A DNA stretch of 64,000 bases. Source: Enoplosus armatus (lineage: Eukaryota > Chordata > Actinopteri > Centrarchiformes > Enoplosidae). Positions 36,347 through 50,032 of the stretch are shown here, piece after piece; position 1 is the first letter of the stretch, and each line of letters begins with the position of its first letter. The stretch spans positions 16,516,501 to 16,580,500 of the forward strand of contig NC_092183.1 of NCBI RefSeq assembly GCF_043641665.1, written 5' to 3'. A program made the position numbers and the translations under genes. Under the pieces are notes generated by a model. It ran no database searches, was not told where the DNA came from, and was given only the letters and a program-made list of their open reading frames with translations.

Positions 36347-39300
36347 GACAGACAGTGTGAGTTGGATATGAGACTGCTTTGCTGGGATAGTGGGGAGCTT
36401 GGCCAGACTGGACATGGCAGGCCAGGGGACACCAGTCCAGAGGAGGCCCCTCTCAGAGAGTTCACAGTGGTTAGGCTGGGCAGGGTGAAGCTGCTGGCAT
36501 GTGGATCCAGTCACTCCATTGTGATCACAGGTACAGGTCCCAGTTCCCTTGTATACTGTTTGTTGTCTAAATGTCATTCATTATTATGGTATGAGTTAAT
36601 GCATTAGATTTTCATTTGAGTACTGTGTGTGTGTTAGGTGGTAAGTTTTATGAGGGAAATGCATGTATTTTGTCATTTGTCCAGTATAGAGGAAACATCG
36701 TTTAGCACTCATCCATTAATTTCTGCTGCTCACGTTGGTGTTTTTTTATTCACTAATTCTTCCCTCTATACTGCACCTCCAGAGTTGTATGTATTGTAAT
36801 ATGTGGTAGGTCTTGCAGTATTTGGAAGTTATTGGGACAAGCTACAATAACCAGTCTGACGTACTGTAAATACTCTAATGTTGATTTGCTGAAAGCCACG
36901 GTTATCCAGCGAGGCTTTAGAGTGTTTACAGAACAATTAGCTTAGGGAGACATTTGATCAAAGGATGTGTAAGCAACCAAGCCCATTAAATCCATTAGCA
37001 ACCACCATACATACTGTCTGACATTTAATGGACATGTTTGTCCAAACAACTGAGTGTATGGAGTGCATATACAGGACCCAGAAAAGTGAATATCTAGGAT
37101 ATTCTGTATAGGTTTCAAAAACACATAATGTCATATACTTTAGGGTTTACACACAACATGAAGTGTCTTCCTCCCTGCCCATGAGGCCTACTTATTTGCC
37201 AATTTGATAGAAACCCTGATGACAGGAAAGGAGGAGGCTCCTTTAGTACATTAGCTGGCAGTAGTCATAAATCAGTAGCCTAGATAAGTCTTTTAGATCA
37301 CCCCAACACAGGGATCCTATACCTCTACTATCATTACAGGGAAAAAGGTGACATTTTTGATTGATTAAAATGGTGCAGGCTAGCTTAGGCTAAATCATGT
37401 TAAGTGATGTGACATTGCAGTTTCACATATCATATTTCTGTCAAGACAATGATGGTGGAAGGCATTGTCAAGGCATGATATCTGACAACAGCAGACATCT
37501 GAGGGGGACTGGAGGAGATTTATGGGAAGGTTTTAGTGGTCTGAGGGAGATGAGAGAGAGTAAAAAGTGGTCCTTTTTTGTGCATTGTCACTTCCCGAGT
37601 GACTGTAAATTTTACTCCAGTGCTGTTGGGAATTGGAGACATTTACACATCCTGACAAATTGCCTGCTGTAAAAGTATTTACTGGTCTTGTCCTCCCTTT
37701 ATTCTTGGCCAGCTTGCAAACACATACCCCCCTCACAGACACAGAAATATTTACCCCCAGCAAATTTATGTGACACATGTTTATGTGGTGTACCTGAGCT
37801 CTAGCCCAAGATGTGTCATAATGGTGTCATGTTGAGAGTACTGGTCTCCTGTTAATGTTTTAATAGAGGAGGTCTTGAGTAGGTCATAATGGTTTTATAT
37901 CGTCCACATTGTCTCAGATCACTGGCCATTTGGCCCAGACAGCCCAAGGAAAGGCTTGTTTATGGAAAAATAGCTTGCAAGAGAAACCCATAAGGTGCTC
38001 AAAAGGGTGAAGAACAACTATACTTGTGTAACCCACCGACACACACGCATATTCTCTATCACACATACAACGTCCACAGGACTAAAATAAACTGTTAAAT
38101 GATTAAAGGTTGTCACCAACCAAAATTCAACAAACAGCCGTAAATGAGACTGGCCTTAGGACTTGTTGTCATGTCAAGCCAGCACCGTGCGGAACAGTAT
38201 ACGTTTGGTGTGGGTTTTCAGTCATGACAATGAATAATTGCACATTTTGAAGTTATGATAATTTGGCTATTATTGAACTTATTTTCATAAATATAATGAA
38301 ATTAATTGTTGATTCAATGCAAATTATTGACTGTGAATTGTAATCTATTTTGTAGTACATGGATCTTGTCCTCGGTTAAGGGTGGAATGATTACCTTTGA
38401 GTAAACTTGGTGTCTTCTGTTGACTCTTTTGTCAATGTTCAAATATTGCTCCACATTTTATAAAAGCATTATAAATTGCTGCCACTGGGTGGCACTATTA
38501 GACTGCCAAAAAGAAAGTGTAGCAGGGGAGTGTGGGTGGGGGTAAGTGGGAGAAGGGAGGCCCACACTTACCTCACACTCAGACAGAGCTATAATTTACT
38601 AATAGTGTGGGAGCCGCCATTGCTGTTATCTTTTAATAGATTTGTATGGGGGAAAGCAGGTGCCTGTTGTTAATGTGTCCAATTGCCCAAGTTGCCTACA
38701 GAATTTAGGGCATCCATCACTGTCGTCGGCGGTGACACCCTGTCGTTCTACTTCACGCGGCGGGCCGGCCGGGCTGGGCTGGTAACAGATGAGGCTTCTC
38801 TCTCCTCCAGACGCCCACAGTCACACAGAGACGACCGCCATACGTGCTTGTGCATGCATACACACACAAAAACACACACCGCTATACCACAGTCTTAGAG
38901 GGCAAACTAAACTCAAACCAAATCAGGAAATGCATGTATTTATAGTAGCATTCAATAGATATGAAAGAAACAAAAATTCAGTTAAGTGGAATAAGTGCTA
39001 TGTTGGAGACAGACAAATGCCATTAAAAAAACTCTCAGTAAACTTTGCCCCCCATTGCTTTGAATTCTTGAACTTCCAGCTGCACCCTTGAGCTTAGCCA
39101 GGGGCTCCACGTTGCTTGCAAGTTTGCCCTCCGCCCTGGAAAACACCCCGTGCAGCTGTGTTTCTTTAGACCCGGGCTGAGTTGGAGGGTATACAGAGGT
39201 GCCTGCTAATACCTTGTTAGGGCTGTTTCAGTTGCTGGGTCTCAGTGAGGTCAGTGTCAGTACTGCTTTAGTTCGAGGCCCTTGATCTGGTGGATGTTGG

Positions 39301-42300
39301 ATGAAACCAAGGACTCATGTGCTGGCCGTTTGTGACCTACACTGATTTTCTACAGGAGGGCTCGCTCTTGAGTCCCATGGACTGTGTTACAAAAAATCAG
39401 ATGTCTTTGGTCAGAAATGGTTACTTTGATTTAGGTCTTTGAATGTTGTAAGAAAAGACTTAATGATCTTTTTATATATAGCAATTTTTCAAGCTTTTAT
39501 TTCTTAGATTGTGCATAGTTGTGACAGTAGATGTTTGACAGAAAGTCAGTATGCTATCCCAAAAAAGGACTGATGCAGGTCTGAGCGGGGTTTTTTTTTT
39601 TTTTTTTTTTACCCCCCCCCTCCTGTTTTTTCTTCACCTCTCTTTCCATATGAGTTATGAACCTTGGTTAGGCCTTGGTGTCAGGTGTTAAACAGCATAT
39701 GAGGGCATATGACCCAGCTTCCTAACCCTCTCTTCCTCTCTGACGTCTCTCTCAACATAAAACAGAGCCCTCACTCTCACCGTAATTGTAACCATCATGT
39801 TACTTTTGCAGTTTTCCAGTATTTCCCTCTGCATGCTATTGGTAAGCATTGCACCGTTAAGCATTCCTCAGGTGCTCCCATCATTCCTCAGCTGTGAACA
39901 CGTAGTTCCTTCCTCAACCTAAAACAACTTGGGATAAAATCAATTGTAGGACTGTAATGACATCATACACCTGTTAGTAATAAAGAACCCAATCTGGAAT
40001 TTTTAAAGTGCATAATATTATACCACTCGTTAGTAAAAGCAAGTATTGATGCATCCTCTATTCTTCGACTCATCATAAAAATCCTTCTGCAAACATTGAG
40101 AGACACATAGCTCTGTCTATTCAGTTTAATGGTGTCTATTAAAATTGATTACAGCAGACATAGTTTGCTCTGAATTGCTTGGTCCTGAAATCCAATACCT
40201 TTTTTAGAAAAAAATAAAATCGTCTAAAGTAACAGGAATGGACAATTGACCTGCCATCTACCCGATCCTTATTGGCATTCAGGGCACAGTTACATCTCTG
40301 TAAAATCAAAGGGATAGAAAAAATGAGAGAGAGATATAGGCAGAGGGGGACAGATGGAGACACAGACAGACGGTCACAATGGCAGAAAAGGAATCCTCAA
40401 TGTGCACACATGACTCTCCCTTTCAAATCACCAGTCATGGCGAGGTTCTGCCTTGAGGATAGGGTTCATGCAGACTCGAGTGGCTACTTCTGTAAATGTA
40501 TAATTCACTTGGACTGTCAGGAAACTGTTGTTAATATGGAGACCTATTTTCTCATTTTCTCTTTCTTCCCGTCTTTCTTTCAAGACATCTGTGCCTGTAG
40601 GCAAATACACCCTTACCTATGCATTTTATTGTCTTGTTTAATGTTTGTCAAACAGTGCAATACTCAGAATAATTCTAGGAAAGTATTGGCCATCCCCCTG
40701 CATGACAACTCCAATATGTCTCCTTTGGACCCAGCACTGAGGGGAGCTTTGGTAATAATTTGCCGTTTAGCTGTGTTGATGTTTTTCTACGATTTCCCAG
40801 TTGGGAAAGGTGAATGAGTGAAAAAAGGGGGAATGGGGAAAAATAACCCCTGTCCTTGCTTCTTGCCCTCTCTCTCACTCACTGTTCTTTCCCTCTTTCT
40901 TCCTAGCTCGCTCTCCCCCTTGATCTCTGTGCTAATTTGGTTGAGCAGGCTGAGCGTTTAGTTTTGCACTCGGTTGCTTTTTAAGGTTAATCGTGGGACA
41001 GAAGTGTTTATATTGCTGTAATACGGGCTTAACTCTCTCAGCGAAGCATGGAGCGCTTGAAATATGTAGTTTACCATCCTCTTCCTCCTCTGCCTCCATC
41101 CAAAAAACAAAGACAAACGTTATGCAGAGCAAAAGATGGGGGAAAGTCCTGCCAATTAGCAGCTAATGAGACAAGCTTGTGAGGATATCCAAATCCTCAA
41201 CGTGTTAACGTTTACGACCCCCCCCCCCCATCTCTCAACTCCTTCAACCTGTGCCTCCCCCATCTGCCCTTGCACCCAGCCTGTTGTAAGGCGGCGAGGG
41301 CACCTCTGAGGCCCTCTGTGTGATTATTCACACATGGCCGTGGCCCTGGTGCTTTGAGCGGCGAACAGGAGAGGAAAAAAGAAATGCCTTACGTATGGCT
41401 AATGTAAAAATGCTCAACTGACACATGGCCAAGGCTCTCTTCTTTTTTTTATTTCATTTTTCCTTTTTACCCCCCCCCCCCCCATCTTCTATAGATAGAT
41501 AGATTGATCCAATGAGGCACTCTATCCCTCGCCATCCGTTCTCAATTTTCCTTAATATAGTAAAGCCAGGAATTGGGTGGGTAGGTTGTGGTTGGGAGGC
41601 TGGTAAGGGAAACACATTTGATAAGTGAAAAATAATATGCCAAGAGAAAAACCAGTCATCACAGTTGCCTTTGACATGCTTTTTATCAGAGATGTCTGTG
41701 TTGGAAGTGAAAATAAAATCTGCTTTTGTAATAGAGATCTTTGGACAGCCTTGAATGATTCGCCACTACTCTTTTCCGGCCTCATTTTCTCTGGAGCGTG
41801 TTTTGGGAGTGTGTTTTGAATCTCAGTGGGGAAAATCAAATGTGAGTTGGCCTGGAAGTGTTGCAGTAAACAGTGAGAAAAAGCAAACACAGGCCAGATC
41901 AGGGAATATCATGCAGAGTAATGTTTGGACTAAAAAGAAGAATTGTGTAATGGAACAGCACAAATTCCACTCTCCAAAGGGACCTCTAATTGATTCTGTG
42001 CTTCATTACTAGCTTTCTCAGGGAGAAATGGACAGCTCACTTTATTATGAAAACAGAGCAATAGACATTTAAATGGATGCCATGGTGATTATTGTGATAC
42101 AGTTCTCACAGCATTTGGCAGCAGATGATTGCTTTATAACTGTAGCGTTTTCTTAAATTGTATTATTTTACCATGGAGGTAGCAGGGAGTAGCAGTTTGA
42201 ATACAACCTTAACCCTGACTGAAACAATTAAATGAAAAGCAGAGAATTGAAAGAGAGAGGTTTGGGAGCACAAAATAATCTAGGGCTCCACTTGATATGT

Positions 42301-45300
42301 TATTTGTCAGGGGCAGTACATTTGTGCATGTTAACTAACTGTGCCACTGGACTTGGCCTGCTCGTAATAGGGTTCCAGCGCAAACATTTCCTCTCAGGGA
42401 TTTCTATTATTAATTCTGTCTGAACATATCCACAAATGAATAATGAAATAAATAATGAAAACGTTATTACTTTTGGCAGCTGGGTCATTTCTCGTTTCCT
42501 GCTTTTTCCTCCGCTTGTTTCCTACTAATTAACTTTCCAAGGAGTTGTCCTCCTTTTCACAAAATGAATTTCATCAGTATGGTAGGCCGCTGAAAGTGTG
42601 GGTACACAGTCTCGTGAAAAGACAACAACCAGAACAATACACAAGTCCTTCACTGGTTGCTTGTCTTTCAAAGGAAATACATTAAATATTGTTTTAACCA
42701 ACAGATTTAACTAAACCTCAGTAGAAAAATAACATTCACATTAAAGACCACAGAACCCCAGGATAGTGTGTTATGGGCTTCCTTCTTACAATAAAGTGTG
42801 ACACAGGAAGCGCTTCCAGCAATATCTTATTTGGCAAATCAAGGTTCCTCCCACCTTTCCCAGCTCCGCCACCACTCATCTCCCTCCTTTCAGATGCCTG
42901 CCCTATGCCCTGCACCATGCTGTTAAAGGCTTGTGTGCTGGGACAGAGGCTTGGCGATAAGTAGCCCTCATTTAATATGGATCTTAAAGAGGGCAGTAAA
43001 CCTAGAGCCTCCGTCGAAGTCCCCCATCCCTCTGGCATTACTATATAGATGACCCTCCTCTCTCTCTCCCCTCATTAGAGTCATTGCAAACTCTTTCAAA
43101 CTGCTCCTTCCTTCTCTCTGCGTTTTACTGTTAATTAGTTTGCTTTGTAAGGTTAGACGTGCGGACGGAGCAACTTTTGGAGTGTTTGGCTGCCATCTGT
43201 GTGCATGCGGCTCTAACTATGTACAGATGGTGTGTGCTCACAGACAGGTTGCTTCTTGTGGGGAAAAAAGCGCAAGAGACGGTTTTGGTTATTTTAACAA
43301 GATTTATGGCCATTCTCACAGGTAACTGTTTGAGCTGTAATGATGATTGTTAGTCAGCTGTCAAAAAAAGGATAATTTAAGGCAAGAGTAAGAAAGAGAA
43401 GAGAATGTATTTTTCTTCATTTCCATATCCTCTGCGATGAATCCTTTGGAAAAATGTGTGAATTCCTGGGAAGGTTGCTTTGTTAAAGTTTTAACTGTGA
43501 AACATATTGAACCAATTGTGTTGCGGCTACTTCAGAAAAGCCCTCATAATTTGGCCAAGTTAAAATACCATTAGCCACTCAGTGAACTAGTGAACCAGGT
43601 AAGTAGAGAAAAAGGCAGAGATTGCCAAGTAATTGCTTGACAGGGTCACAAAATTAGCAAACATAATCAAATAAGGAGCTGACTGAATTATTTATGGTTT
43701 TGGTTCCCAGAACAGAAATGTCATGTTTAAGTCCCCACTAAAATCTAGACAAATAACAGAAAAACACATTAGAAATTCATTGTTGTAGAATTATATAACC
43801 GGTGCCAGCTTGCACTAGAATATGGCTTTTAATATACCATACTTGTTTCATTTTTTTTTTTCTTTCTCGTGAGTTCTTGGCCTGCCTGCAAGGTGCCTCT
43901 TGCTGGTGGGAAACCTGCCCTTGTCAGTCGCAGTTCAGTGGCTAATGCTTTCTACTGGGCACTGTGAATGACCCTCCCACAATTAAAAAAGGGTTAGCAA
44001 AATTATTGTTGGCCTCCTGCCACATACTTTATGTGACTTAGCAGTGGTCAGAGACAGATCGTGGGCTCAGAGTCCCCAAAACGTGACTTTTTCTATCAAC
44101 CCAGCTCTCTGAAATTGCTCGGTGTAATTAGCAAATTGAAGGAAACTTAGGGACAAGGAAGTCTTGCTGTAGGTGAGGAAACTTAAGTTTAACTCAAACG
44201 CAGTGAACAAACTTATTGTTCACAAAGTTAAACCTTATGCTTGCTGTTTTTTCACTGATGAAGAGAAGGAGCTAGATCATGTGTTCATCTACATGTTTTT
44301 AGATTTTTTACTAATTGATGGTTACCATGTGACTTGTTGTGTAGAGTTTCTGGTTCAAAATAAGTTCACAGTTTTGTAAGTAAAATGAAAAAAAAAAAGA
44401 TTTTTATTTGGTTAGGCTAATCAAAACCAGTTGTTAGGTCACAAATCTATGTCGGTAAACATGCTTGAGAAGGACAAAAAATGCTTGCTCTTAGGTATTC
44501 AAAGTGAGTTAGAGATGAAAGTGAGAAGTATTCATGTAACTAGACATGAGAAAAAGATGAGCATTTTCACAGTATCGTCACAGTTTTGTCAAACACCATC
44601 AAATAAAGGTTTATTAACGATTATAATTTGCTGTGCTGACACCTTTTTTCATGATGAAATGGAGTGTCGAGGCTGGGCTGAGAGGTATTGCAGTGCAGTG
44701 TCAGCGATTATGGAGTCAGTTAGAAGAGAATCTGTCATTTCATTAGATTTGCAACACATTATTCATTATCATGTATTGACGCATGTAACTTGGTGAGACA
44801 GGTCACAAATAACATATATAGACATTTATGCTACTCAGTGCTTTCCATGCACAATTGTTCAAAAAACTGAAAAATTAGAAAGGTGTGACATTTAAGATTA
44901 AAGATGCAGTACATCTCTACAGATTGTTCTTTTTTTAATACTCACCTTGATTGAATCCATAAACACAAACCTTTCGTAAGGGTGCATCATAACGCTGCTT
45001 ACTAATGACTACAAATGAGTACAGCAATTTAAATGTATAAAAACTCAGCTATACAACATTGTTCAATGAAAACCCCCTTCTTTTGTCTTTCCTCTTTAAA
45101 ACCTCAAACCCTCCGCGTGAGTGAAGAGGATCCTCTACAAACGTCTGAGAAAGCAGCCAAAAATACAAGGGGAAAAAAAAGATTGCTTTGTTCATTTCTT
45201 TTCCCCCCTCTTTCTCTCTTTCCCACTCTCCCCAAGGTTCTATTAGGAAATAGATCCCAGGTGTTCGATAAGCCTGTAGTGGACATGACAGCAGTGCAAT

Positions 45301-48300
45301 CAAGTGTATAAATTTAATTGCAGGCTCATTTTGTGCCGTTTATTAGCCGTTTAGGGGCACATCGCTCCACTTGAACCCTGTTATTGCCAGACAGAACAGC
45401 TGTTTGGTTCCTTTTTAACTGTTTGTCTCATTTTGAAAAAGCACATACTTACATGCCAAATGCCGCTTATGAGAAGTAGAAATTTCAAAATGCATATATA
45501 TATATATACATATGAAAAGTTAATCATGCATTTTTTAAACTACTACTTAATACTTTTTAAACATTTAGACAATTTCATGAAGAAACAAATTAAATTTAAT
45601 TAACAGAAAAAAAAACAATAGCCCACAAATAGCCTATTATATTTAATGTGATGAATTTTGTTGTTACTAGAAAACTAAAATGCATGTAGTAAAACAACAA
45701 TTTGTTTTTTACACACACTAATGTGTCTAAATACATAAAATATAGAAATAGTCAAAAATTACATTGCATTATTTTCAATTAAAAAAGTCAACACACATAT
45801 GTATCATACTGTATATGAACACACAGCTGAACACACACACACAATAAAAGGGAGAGAGTGAGTCTCTTTGCACAGCCCATGTGGTTCTGTGGCTGAACTG
45901 GGTTAGTCTGTCCTCCATCTTTGCTGCCGGACGGTGCCACACACCAAGAGGCCTGCAGATGTACTAGCTTTGGTTGAAACCTTCTTCTGGCGCGACACCC
46001 CATTAATAAAAAGCCTAGAGAAAGCTGTGTTAATTGTTACCATGCATTCGTTCCAGGCATTCCTATAAATCACCCGACTAATTGCAACAAATTGTGGGCT
46101 GACATTAAGCTATGATTCCGAACCGGCAAATATTCATCAACATTGCAACTAGCCCCATAAAACACAGAGCCGGCCGTTTCCCAGGCCAAACATATATCTA
46201 CCATCTAACTCCCCCATTATTTATGGATCTTTCTTGTCCTCAGCATTTAAGTGCTGCATGGTGAGTGAATGAGATGCCATCTTGTTTATTTATTATATCC
46301 CTGGATAAAGCCCAAGTAGTGGCAGTCGTATGACCAGTCACAGACCTTGTTTTCCATGTTACCCTTGGAGCCTGGTGTGTTGCGCTCACTGCCCTATATC
46401 GATTACTGTGTTGCCTGTCATAACAGAATTACCTTGAAGCGTTCCTGTAAATGCAAGGCTGCACAGAATTAGATTGCAAAGAATGAAGCAGTAAAAAGGT
46501 GTTTTATCAGTATGTCTATTGTTGAGAAATAATTAGCCTAAAATGAACAAAGTCTACACTATTTCTACTTAGCATCAGTGGGTTTTTCAACATTATTTAC
46601 CAAATGCTCATTACTGCAGTAGGTACTTAGAAAGTGCTTGATTCGTCGCCAAGCAGTCATATGTTGGAGCATTTAACCTCCCATGCAATGTTTATTTCAT
46701 GCAGACAAAAGGCTAGTTAAATCTCTTTCTCTACGGTCTGACAGGCACCATAACTGTCACTGCAGATGATCTATTTCACAGCCCAATGCATTACCACCAC
46801 TAATGTTTCACTATCCTGCCAATTCACCCTGGTACTGTTCAAAACAGCTACAGTATGTGTCAAAACAGTGCTTAATAGGCTGTACCCCAGGTGTGCATCA
46901 GCAGCTAAAGATGTTGGAGCCAAAGGTCAGGATCTGATTTGTTATGTGGGAGTTCACAGGGAATTTTGATGTGCGCTGATCAATTCCACACCCCAACATG
47001 CACATAAATCAATTCTACATCTGGAAAGAAGGTATACATGTGTGCGCATGGTGTATGAGTACATGTGTGGACATGCACACACATGCACAAATGGACTAGT
47101 GCAATTAATCATAAATCTCTTTCAGCATTATGTGAGCTTGTTTTTATCCCCACCTCTTCCCTTCTTACCTTTTTCCCCTCGCCTGTCCCTCTGTTATAAA
47201 TTGCTGAGATCCTGGCTGGCTTGATAGACCACAATAGCTGGCACTACCATGGGGAGCGGGGGTGATGAGCTGAAGAAGAGAGAGCAAAAAAATCCTTCCT
47301 TTTGACACTGTTAAACATTGACGGGCTTATTACCGTGTTCTCTGATTCAGCTGGATGTGTTCAAGGATCTTTTCGGCGGTGAAAAAGGTCAGCTGCTCTT
47401 AGTTGTGCTCAGCTAGAATACTAATACTGTCCTTATTCAAATGATCTGCTCCAGCGCTTATTAAATTGATGGCCCAGGCGCTCTAATTTAATAGTGTTGC
47501 AGTCCAGGAGAGAGACGCAGCTGCAGTCACAGGTGAATTAGGTGCTTCTGAGGCAAAGTTCAAGCAGGAGCCCCCTTTGCTTTTGGGATGCATTTTTCCC
47601 AGCAAATTAGCAGTCAGTGGCAGTGTGCAATTAATTAGTGCAAACCAGGAAAAGCTTGTCATTTAATAAGGTGCTTTTTTCCACTCACACCTCTCCCACA
47701 CAGAAATGTATCTCCCTATCTTACCATATCTCATTCTCTCCGTTAATCCCTCCCTCCCTTTTTTGTCTCTCTCTCTGTCTTCTACTCCCTCTTCTCTTCC
47801 ACTCCACTTTACATAAACATAGGGAATTGATCCATTAAGTGGTGTGCTATTAATACTATTTAATGTATGTCTGGCTAAATGAAAGCTGTGGGTTGGATAT
47901 TTTCCGTGACGTCAGAGTTTGAGAGCTCCCTCTTGGTTGGCTAAAGAGAGTAAAGATGGGCCTCTTGCTGATGATTTCATCCAATCAATAACTGTGATTG
48001 GAGGATAGATTTAATGGAGGTGGAAAGGCAGACTGAAACACAAGATACATTCAGATGTCTGTGTGTGGGAGCTTTTGTGTGCATATGTATATTGGTAAGG
48101 GCAACCATGCATTGTTTATTCTGTTTGTGTGCATATGAAACCCGTAAAGCGGCACTTTTTCAGAGTTTAATTGGACTTAACTTTAAGAGGCAATGAATTG
48201 TATGGGAAGTGTTGTAGAATCAAGTGGTTTGCAACCTCAGCCAAACAATTACATAAACTCCACATCATATTACCCTTTACCAAGTTTCAGTTGATTAGTC

Positions 48301-49224
48301 CTGAGAAGAGTACAGAGATTTGTTGGGGTGACTTTGTTTGACCTTCAGAGTAGAATGTATTTTTTTACTTTTAATCCTTATCTTAGATGCTTTTGATTTC
48401 ATCTCCTCACTGTCCTTTTATAAGGATCTGAACTACTAACTACTACTTACACAGCATATTGGGGCTTTGCTGTTGTCTTTTACTGTGAGAGGTAGACAAT
48501 AAGTGAAAGGCTAAACACACAACAATTCAACTCAAAATCTACTAATTGCAATATTCTCACAAAAAATGGAAAATCTAGACATGTGACATTTGCGGAGTAT
48601 ATTTTCATGGTCTATTTAATAAGAAAAAGTTTAGTAAATTACTTATTTATATAGAATACAGTTTTCAAAATGACTTGTCTTAAACTGTAGCCGCTCAGTG
48701 ATTATACTCACTATCATGGTCTGTGTGAGTGGATGTGTGAGAGTGAGACATTTTTATTGATGGCACCAGGAACAGAGTGACTTAAATTATGCCATTTGAC
48801 CTGCAGAAGTTTGCTGTCATTAGAAGAGGGCTATGTTTGTCAGTCTTAATGTTTTCCATCAAAATGTCGTCCCACTGTTTCGAATATGAAGTATTTATTT
48901 AAATTTTATATACAGATTTAAAGCCTCTGAGACAGCCGTAACTGCACAGTGACATGTCGGAGGAATTACAAATATAGAAGAGTTTGATTGAATATAAAAT
49001 GCTCCAATTTAAATGTTGATTTTGAGAATGAATTTCTGCATGTTGATAGGAGGCGGTGCAAGGTAACAGCTTACATGATTTTACTTGTTGAGGAAACCCA
49101 AAAATATGGGGACTTATTGCAGGATTACAGCAATACATATAATATATGTATACTATAATGATATTATAATAATCAATGCAAGAATATGTGAAGAAATACA
49201 TGTTTGGTCTGTTCTGCATGTATT

Positions 49225-49267
<43 letters not shown>

Positions 49268-49749
49268 ACCCTACAGAAATTCTTCTAATAGTCAAGATTT
49301 ATTTGACTAATCAATTAGTTGATTTAGCTAAATAATTTGTCAAAATAATTATTATCACAGATGAATGCATACATGCAAAAGGATCTCTCAAAATCTAATA
49401 CTACAGCGACACAGTGCTTTTATGCGTATGAGTAAAAAAATCTATAATATGCCAAAGAATCTTTAGATAAAGAACACACATACCTGTGTCACCTGAAATG
49501 TTTACCTGAAAGTCATGTGATTTGTCAAGACGGCAGTAAAGAAATAGCGAGGGGTTGGGAACCAGACAAGCATATAGTATGTATTTTATACAGCACACAC
49601 ACACACACCCACACCCGCACCCACGGTCAGACCTCTGTACCATTGTCCTATTTACAGGCTGAAGGCTGAATGCTGAACATGGCGTACAGTAGGCCATAAA
49701 TAAGAGTGGTTGGGCTCTATCAGTGCTGACAGAGGTCTCTTTCCCCCCC

Positions 49750-49802
<53 letters not shown>

Positions 49803-49965
49803 CCTGGCCCAGTGCCTGCTTGTTTCCCCCCTCGACTAATAGACTCTGGTGAAACCAGTCAGCATTGTTGTTCTCAGATTGATGTGACCTTGATGCCGTT
49901 TAGTGCAGTGATTTGTTTATTGGCACTTATTTTGATGCATGTGGAAGTGAGCCTTAAAAGCTCTA

Positions 49966-50032
<67 letters not shown>

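Noticed and set aside
38476..38530. GCCACTGGGTGGCAC considered as another CTCF site
   Set aside because: The core deviates in the G run; it is a short palindrome that matches only loosely.
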